The position numbers and the translations under genes are program-made. From Mesobacterium pallidum (GTDB taxonomy: Bacteria; Pseudomonadota; Alphaproteobacteria; Rhodobacterales; Rhodobacteraceae): a DNA stretch of 64,000 bases. Every line of letters begins with the position of its first letter. Positions within the stretch are counted from its first letter, which is position 1. This document shows positions 59,596 to 64,000 of the stretch, in pieces. The notes under the pieces are model-generated. The model was not told the origin of the DNA. It ran no database searches and saw nothing but the letters and a program-made list of their open reading frames with translations. The stretch covers positions 1 to 64,000 of the forward strand of contig NZ_JAIMID010000015.1 of the NCBI RefSeq assembly GCF_019966535.1. Direction: 5' to 3'.

Positions 59596-60492
59596 TCAGG
59601 CCCTGGTGAAGGCGCTTCTGGCGCCGGCGGAGTCCTGGGTCTTGAAGATCGAGCCGGTGTCGGGGGCCGGGGGAAGCGGCATGCGGATGGGGACCTGCTC
59701 GATGCGCGGGGTGAGACAGGGGGCGCCGGTGATCGTGCGCTCTTGCAGGTCTTCCCAGAATTTCCGCTGGCCGAGGCCGTGGAAGTACGACCCGGCGCCG
59801 AGCAGGGGCCAGGCGTCGGCCGATGCGACTTCGTAGAACAGGATCTTGCGGGCGCGGTCCGACAGGTTCGGGGCCGAGCCGTGCAACACGCGGACATGGT
59901 GCACCGTCATGCTGCCGGCGCGGCCGGTGAGGGTGACGGCCCTTTCGGGCTGGAACAGCGGATCATCGGGGTCGATGGCCCCGGCGAAGACACCGTTGGC
60001 CATGTGGCTCAGCACCGGGCCGCGGTGGGTTCCTGGAATGACCATGAGCGGGCCGTTGTCCGGGGTCACGTCCTCGAGCATCAGCCCGAAGGCCAGCAGG
60101 TCGTCGTTGGTATGCGGATAGAAGGCCCAGTCCTGGTGCCATTCCACCGCGCGCCCGCCACCCGGCGCCTTGGTGTTGAGCTTGGAGGTCAGCAGCGTCG
60201 TCGCCGGCCCCAGCAGGTCGGTCAGCACCTCGGTCATGCGCGAGTCGCGCAGCACCTCCCAGAAATACGGGTCCTGTTTGTGCGGGACCTTGATGCGCGT
60301 CAGCCGCGGCGTCTCGGGCCCGTGACCGGTGTCGAGGTCGTAGACCTCGTCGCTTGTGGTCACCTGCCGCGAGGCGTCGATCAGCCGGTTCGTGATCTCC
60401 TGCATCCGGGCCAGCTGGTCGGGGCTGACCGCGTCCTCGACCAGGAGATAGCCGTTCTCGGCGTAGAAGTCCTTTTGCGCGGCGGTGAGCAT
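59596..60492 (-). CDS. Phytanoyl-CoA dioxygenase (PhyH) family protein 3
   Basis: 298 residues. Iron ligands H119-x-D121 (VEWHQDWAFYP) and H204 (RVLHGSAPNLS), with R213/R215 available for 2-oxoglutarate. KLNTKAPGGG and LMVIPGTHRGPVLSHM are close to typical bacterial PhyH. ATG 60492 overlaps the stop of the upstream dehydrogenase as ATGA, so the three minus-strand genes (SDR, dehydrogenase, PhyH) are one operon under GntR operator 4. Substrate unknown. Confidence 0.87.
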   Translation of the reverse strand: MLTAAQKDFYAENGYLLVEDAVSPDQLARMQEITNRLIDASRQVTTSDEVYDLDTGHGPETPRLTRIKVPHKQDPYFWEVLRDSRMTEVLTDLLGPATTLLTSKLNTKAPGGGRAVEWHQDWAFYPHTNDDLLAFGLMLEDVTPDNGPLMVIPGTHRGPVLSHMANGVFAGAIDPDDPLFQPERAVTLTGRAGSMTVHHVRVLHGSAPNLSDRARKILFYEVASADAWPLLGAGSYFHGLGQRKFWEDLQERTITGAPCLTPRIEQVPIRMPLPPAPDTGSIFKTQDSAGARSAFTRA

Positions 60493-61415
60493 CAGCCCCG
60501 GCCCTTTGCCGCTTCTTTCTCCATGTCGAGGCCGTTCAGCCGCGCGATGTGGTCGGCGATCCAGGGCACGTAATCCTCGCCGTGGCCGATCGCCTCGACA
60601 TGGGCGAAATACTGTCGCGTGGCCGAGGCGATGAGGCTGAGCGCGCCGGCCTCGGCGGCCATGGCATTGGCGTAGCGTACGTCCTTCGCGGCATTCGTCA
60701 CGGTGAACTTGTGCGCGTCGCGGTTGCGGTCCACGGCGTAGGACATGAACGTGTCGAAGAACCCGTTGCCGAGGCGCGACGATCCGATGACCTTCTGCAC
60801 GGTCGCCGGAGCGATGCCGACCTTGGCGCCCAGCACCGTCGCCTCGGCGTAAAGCGCGGCGTAGGACATGGCGATGAGGTTCATCAGGAGCTTCATCTTG
60901 TGGCCCGCGCCCACCGGGCCGACGTGGTTGATGTTGCCCGCCCATGTCTCGATGATCGGCTTGACGCAGTCGAAGACATCCGCATCGGCCCCCACCATGG
61001 CGTCGAGTGTGCCGGCCTCGGCCTCCTTCGGGGTGCGGCCCAGCGGGGCGTCGACGAACCTGCCGCCCTTGTCCGCCAGTGCCTCGGCCAGGGCGAGGGT
61101 GGAGTTCGGATCGGCGGTCGAGGCGTCGACGACGATCAGCCCGGGGCGCGCGCCGGCCAGCAGCCCGTCGTCGCCGTGGAAGACGCCTTCGACCTGGGGC
61201 GAGTTCGACAGGCAGATGTGGATCACGTCGCACTGTGCGGCCATCTCGCGGGGGGAGGCCGCCTCGGTCGCGCCCTTCGCGACAAGGTCCTCGACCGGCG
61301 CGCGGTTGCGGTTGCCCTTGACGACCAGCGGGTAGCCGGCGCCGAGGATGTTGGCGGCCATGCCGTGGCCCATCAGGCCGACACCGATGAAGCCGATGGT
61401 GGGTTTGTCGCTCAT
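60492..61415 (-). CDS. Beta-hydroxyacid dehydrogenase (HIBADH family), GRT-type 2
   Basis: 307 residues. NAD(P) motif GFIGVGLMG near residue 8, substrate loop DAPLGRTPKEAEAG at about 122-135 and catalytic K173 or K175 in GHKMKLLMNLI. The G-R-T in the loop is shared with the gene at 51549 and, by recollection, with sulfolactaldehyde reductase. The C-terminal domain ends with DHIARLNGLDMEKEAAK. Lies between an SDR and PhyH 3 in one operon. Likely handles a hydroxyacid or semialdehyde with an added negative group. Confidence 0.83.
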   Translation of the reverse strand: MSDKPTIGFIGVGLMGHGMAANILGAGYPLVVKGNRNRAPVEDLVAKGATEAASPREMAAQCDVIHICLSNSPQVEGVFHGDDGLLAGARPGLIVVDASTADPNSTLALAEALADKGGRFVDAPLGRTPKEAEAGTLDAMVGADADVFDCVKPIIETWAGNINHVGPVGAGHKMKLLMNLIAMSYAALYAEATVLGAKVGIAPATVQKVIGSSRLGNGFFDTFMSYAVDRNRDAHKFTVTNAAKDVRYANAMAAEAGALSLIASATRQYFAHVEAIGHGEDYVPWIADHIARLNGLDMEKEAAKGRG

Positions 61416-61430
61416 GGCTCTGTCTCCTGT

Positions 61431-62189
61431 TCAGAGGCTTGCGGTGATGCCGCCGTCGACGAACAGCGTGTGGCCGTTGACGAAGCTGGAGGCGTCGGAG
61501 GCGAGGAAGATGCAGGCGCCGACCAGTTCCTCGACCCGGCCCCAGCGCCCGGCGGGGGTGCGCTTTTCCAGCCATGCGGAAAACTCGGGGTCGGCGACCA
61601 GCGCGGCGTTCAGGGGCGTGTCGAAATAGCCCGGCGCGATGGCGTTGCAGTTCAGGCCATGCCGCGCCCAGTCGGTGGCCATGCCCTTGGTCAGGTTGGT
61701 GATCGCGCCCTTCGAGGCCGTGTAGGGCGCGATGCCCGGCCGGGCCAGCGCCGACTGGACCGAGGCGATGTTGATGATCCGGCCCCGCCCGCGCGAGATC
61801 ATGTGCCGCGCCACCGCCTGCCCGACGTAGAAGGCCGAGTTGACGTTGGTGCGCATCAGCCGGTCGAAGGCCTCGACCGGGAAATCCTCGAGCGGGGCGC
61901 GGTGCTGCATCCCGGCGTTGTTGACCAGGATGTCGATGGGGGTGCTGCCTGCGTAACCATCCACAGCCGTGCGGACGGCATCGGCATCGGTCACGTCGAA
62001 GGGCAGGGTGTCGACCGTCGCGCCCGTGCTGCGCAAGGCTTCGGCGGCCTCGTCCAGCCGCGCGCCGTCGCGGGCGTTCAGGACGATCCGCGCGCCTGCT
62101 GCGGCCATGCCGCGCGCCAGCGCCAGCCCGATCCCCATGGATGATCCGGTGACCAGGGCGGTGCGCCCGGTCAGGTCGAATAGCTGCAT
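61431..62189 (-). CDS. SDR, gluconate 5-dehydrogenase-like
   Basis: 252 residues. GSSMGIG cofactor motif with NARDG (Arg suits NADP), NNAG near 95, catalytic Ser in IASVQSA, Tyr-Lys in YTASKGA. RGRIINIASVQ, IAPYTASKGAITNLTKGMAT and CNAIAPGYFDTPLNAAL closely follow gluconate 5-dehydrogenases (IdnO type). Opposite it is an L-idonate-5-dehydrogenase-like gene sharing the same operator; together they would interconvert idonate, 5-ketogluconate and gluconate, or an analogous set. GGGAGG precedes ATG 62189. Confidence 0.82.
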   Translation of the reverse strand: MQLFDLTGRTALVTGSSMGIGLALARGMAAAGARIVLNARDGARLDEAAEALRSTGATVDTLPFDVTDADAVRTAVDGYAGSTPIDILVNNAGMQHRAPLEDFPVEAFDRLMRTNVNSAFYVGQAVARHMISRGRGRIINIASVQSALARPGIAPYTASKGAITNLTKGMATDWARHGLNCNAIAPGYFDTPLNAALVADPEFSAWLEKRTPAGRWGRVEELVGACIFLASDASSFVNGHTLFVDGGITASL

Positions 62190-62266
62190 GTCACCTCCCT
62201 CGGTACGCGCCTTGGCGCGGGGCGTCGGCGCGGCATTGACATTGCCGCCCAAACCCGTACCCATGA

Positions 62267-62282
62267 AAATGGTATACCATTT
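62267..62282. promoter_or_regulatory. GntR operator 4 (divergent SDR and idonate-type dehydrogenase)
   Basis: AAATGGTATACCATTT is a perfect 16-base palindrome with the common TGGTATACCA core, between the divergent starts at 62189 and 62327. Confidence 0.77.
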
Positions 62283-62326
62283 CGGGGGCGATGCAAGCAT
62301 CGTCCCGGGCAGGGAGGATGGCCCGG

Positions 62327-63364
62327 ATGCAAGCGTTATATGCGCATGGCGCAAAGGATCTGCGCCTGTCTTCGTGCGAGCTGGCGGCGCCGGGGCCGGG
62401 CGAAGTCTCGGTCCGGCTGGCGCGCGGGGGGATCTGCGGGTCGGACCTGCATTACTTCAATCACGGCGGGTTCGGCACGGTGCGGCTGCGCGAGCCGATG
62501 ATCCTGGGCCACGAGGTTTCGGGCCATGTCACGGCCCTGGGCGACGGCGTGAGCGGGCTCGAGGTCGGGCAGCTGGTGGCCGTGTCGCCCTCGCGTCCCT
62601 GCGGGGACTGCGGCGAATGCCTGCGGGGGCTGCCGAACCAGTGCCTGAACATGCGCTTCTACGGCTCGGCCATGCCTTTTCCGCATATCCAGGGCGCCTT
62701 TCGCGAGGAGCTGGTGGCGGGCGCCGCTCAATGCATCCCGGCCGACGGTCTGGACCCGGCGCAGGCCGCCATGGCCGAGCCGCTGTCGGTCGCCCTGCAT
62801 GCCGTGCGGCGGGCGGGCGAGATGCTGGGCCGCCGCGTGCTGGTCACCGGCTGCGGTCCGATCGGCGTGTTGGTCATCCTCGCTGCCCGGCGGGCCGGGG
62901 CGGGGCAGATCGTGGCGACGGATATCAGCGACCGGATGCTGGAGTTTGCGCGGGCTGCGGGCGCCGATGTCGTGCTGAACACGCGCGAAGACCCCGAGGC
63001 GCTGGCGCCCTTCACTGCCGGCAAGGGCACGCTGGACGTGCTCTTTGAATGTTCCGGCGCGCAGCCGGCGCTTGTCGCGGGCATCGGCGCGCTGCGGCCG
63101 CGCGGGCGGATCGTGCAGCTGGGCCTGTCGGGCGACATGTCCCTGCCGATGATGCAGCTGACCGCCAAGGAGCTTGAGCTCTGCGGCTCCTTCCGCTTTC
63201 ACGAGGAATTCGCGGTCGCCGTGGACATGATGCGCAAGGGGCTGATCGACGCCGGCCAGCTGCTGACGCACAGCTTCCCGCTGGCGGATTTCGCGGATGC
63301 CTTCGCCATGGCCAACGACCGAACACAGGCCATGAAGGTGCAGCTGGATTTCGCCGCATGCTGA
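62327..63364 (+). CDS. Zinc-dependent dehydrogenase, L-idonate 5-dehydrogenase-like
   Basis: 345 residues, close to E. coli IdnD. Catalytic zinc ligands C37 (GGICGSD) and H62-E63 (LGHEVSG); structural zinc C92, C95, C98 and C106 in PCGDCGECLRGLPNQC. HYFNHGGFGTVRLREPMI is typical of the idonate/sorbitol branch. Rossmann loop VTGCGPIGVLV. Start ATG 62327 was chosen for AGGGAGG nine bases before it; two nearer ATG codons are badly spaced. Diverges from the gluconate-5-dehydrogenase-like SDR. Overlaps the next gene by seven bases. Confidence 0.83.
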   Translation: MQALYAHGAKDLRLSSCELAAPGPGEVSVRLARGGICGSDLHYFNHGGFGTVRLREPMILGHEVSGHVTALGDGVSGLEVGQLVAVSPSRPCGDCGECLRGLPNQCLNMRFYGSAMPFPHIQGAFREELVAGAAQCIPADGLDPAQAAMAEPLSVALHAVRRAGEMLGRRVLVTGCGPIGVLVILAARRAGAGQIVATDISDRMLEFARAAGADVVLNTREDPEALAPFTAGKGTLDVLFECSGAQPALVAGIGALRPRGRIVQLGLSGDMSLPMMQLTAKELELCGSFRFHEEFAVAVDMMRKGLIDAGQLLTHSFPLADFADAFAMANDRTQAMKVQLDFAAC

Positions 63365-63954
63365 CCTTCACGGCCGCTGTCTTCCTGCTGTTCATCACGC
63401 CGGGGCCTGGTGTGCTGACCACGGCGGGCTTTGGCGCGGCCTACGGGTTCCGGCCGTCGCTGCGCTATGTGCTCGGCCTTTTCATCGGCACCAACCTCGT
63501 GATGCTGGGCGTCGTGACCGGCGTCGCGGCGGTGATCCTGTCGCTGCCCTGGCTGCGCATCGTGCTGATGATCGCCTCGGTCGGCTACCTCATCTACCTC
63601 GCTGCCCGCATCGCCTTTGCCGGGGCGAAAATCGCGTTCATGGAGGCAAAGGCCCCGCCCGGCGTGCTGGGCGGGCTGGCCTTGCAGGCGATCAACCCCA
63701 AGGCCTACGCAGTCAACACCTCGCTGATCTCGGGGTTCAACTACGCGCCCGACGCCTATGTGTTCGAGGTGGTCAGCAAGGCCGTCATCATGAACGCGAT
63801 CTGGATTCCCGTGCACCTCGCCTGGCTCTGGGCCGGGGTCGCGCTGCACCGGCTCGACCTGTCGCCCCGGGCGCAGCGCGGGATCAACTATGCCATGGCG
63901 CTTTCGATGCTGGGCGTCGTGGCGCTGGCGCTCTGGTCGGCGGCGCAGACATGA
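63358..63954 (+). CDS. LysE/RhtB-family exporter
   Basis: 198 residues with six hydrophobic helices. FITPGPGVLTTAGFGAAYG is the family's N-terminal T-P-G-P motif; LALQAINPKAYAVNTSL contains the N-P-K-A signature. It exports an amino acid or related metabolite. It starts inside the end of the dehydrogenase gene, so the two are coupled. Confidence 0.86.
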   Translation: MLTFTAAVFLLFITPGPGVLTTAGFGAAYGFRPSLRYVLGLFIGTNLVMLGVVTGVAAVILSLPWLRIVLMIASVGYLIYLAARIAFAGAKIAFMEAKAPPGVLGGLALQAINPKAYAVNTSLISGFNYAPDAYVFEVVSKAVIMNAIWIPVHLAWLWAGVALHRLDLSPRAQRGINYAMALSMLGVVALALWSAAQT

Positions 63955-63980
63955 CCGATGTGAATGAACAGGAGACTCCC

Positions 63981-64000
63981 ATGACTCCCATCCCCGATGC
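63981..64000 (+). CDS. Start of a further gene (cut by window edge)
   Basis: ATG 63981 with AGGAG six bases before it opens a frame reading MTPIPD before the window ends. ATG 63951, overlapping the exporter stop, is in the same frame and is a second possible start. Too short to name; it continues the same plus-strand operon. Confidence 0.4.

Noticed and set aside
1..64000. CRISPR array, tRNA/rRNA genes, insertion sequences, prophage or attachment sites
   Set aside because: No regularly spaced repeats, cloverleaf-like segments, transposase motifs or flanking direct repeats were found by reading both strands; weak signals could be missed without a search tool.

Overview
The window reads as a chromosomal catabolic region of a GC-rich alphaproteobacterium, most likely a Rhodobacteraceae (roseobacter-type) species. 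Reasons: three complete TRAP-type uptake systems in 64 kb (two DctPQM, one TAXI), many single-step sugar-acid and aromatic-type oxidoreductases each beside its own MarR, TetR, LysR or GntR regulator, GTG and ATG starts with GGAGG-like ribosome sites, and three copies of a small G/C hairpin repeat ending in AAGATGAA of the kind common between genes in that family. No tRNA, rRNA, CRISPR array, insertion sequence or phage gene was seen.

Layout. (1) 1-637: the tail of an upstream gene and a MarR repressor. (2) 746-11592: one long plus-strand operon holding two 2-hydroxyacyl-CoA-dehydratase-like proteins, a CaiB-type CoA transferase, a DctPQM TRAP importer and three consecutive cytochrome P450s, the last fused to its own FMN/2Fe-2S reductase. 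It looks like uptake, CoA activation and oxidation of one unknown carboxylate. (3) 11618-16476: a decayed alpha/beta hydrolase, a transglutaminase-like protein, a PhyH dioxygenase divergent from a TetR, a decayed aldo/keto reductase and a PcaQ-like LysR. (4) 16612-21843: a sulfatase and a TAXI-TRAP importer, probably under that LysR. (5) 22309-32208: six dynamin-superfamily GTPases in a row, alternating large/small three times, followed by a four-part ferredoxin-reductase/globin/zinc-ribbon fusion. (6) 34563-39271: a LigM-like tetrahydrofolate demethylase divergent from a LysR with two DNA-binding domains, then a small membrane protein and a chemoreceptor. (7) 39363-64000: a large sugar-acid region with a SAF-domain oxidoreductase, a split transketolase, several SDRs, an FAH-family hydrolase, a GntR repressor, a second DctPQM importer, UxaA-type and IlvD/Edd-type dehydratases, uronate dehydrogenase, an L-idonate-5-dehydrogenase-like protein, two beta-hydroxyacid dehydrogenases, PhyH oxygenases, AzlCD and LysE/EamA exporters.

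How the parts work together. In region 7 a shared palindrome with core TGGTATACCA occurs at four promoter positions (two before the TRAP genes, one before the IlvD/Edd gene, one between an SDR and the idonate-type dehydrogenase). This ties these operons to the one GntR/FadR-family gene present and suggests a uronate or aldonate regulon: import, oxidation to the aldonate, dehydration to a 2-keto-3-deoxy acid, a further SDR oxidation and cleavage by the FAH-family enzyme. Region 2 has its own MarR operator, and region 3 a TetR operator.

The best candidate for an undescribed system is the six-gene dynamin array with the adjoining globin-reductase fusion. The large members carry a tryptophan-rich basic segment near the C-terminus that could insert into membrane; the small members share a QAWR signature and differ in which GTPase motifs survive. 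The second is the P450 operon, where all three P450s lack the usual acidic residue in the oxygen-activating I-helix and the dehydratase-like pair has lost most iron-sulfur cysteines. All positions, motifs and palindromes were read by eye; family names come from motif recognition, not from a database search.
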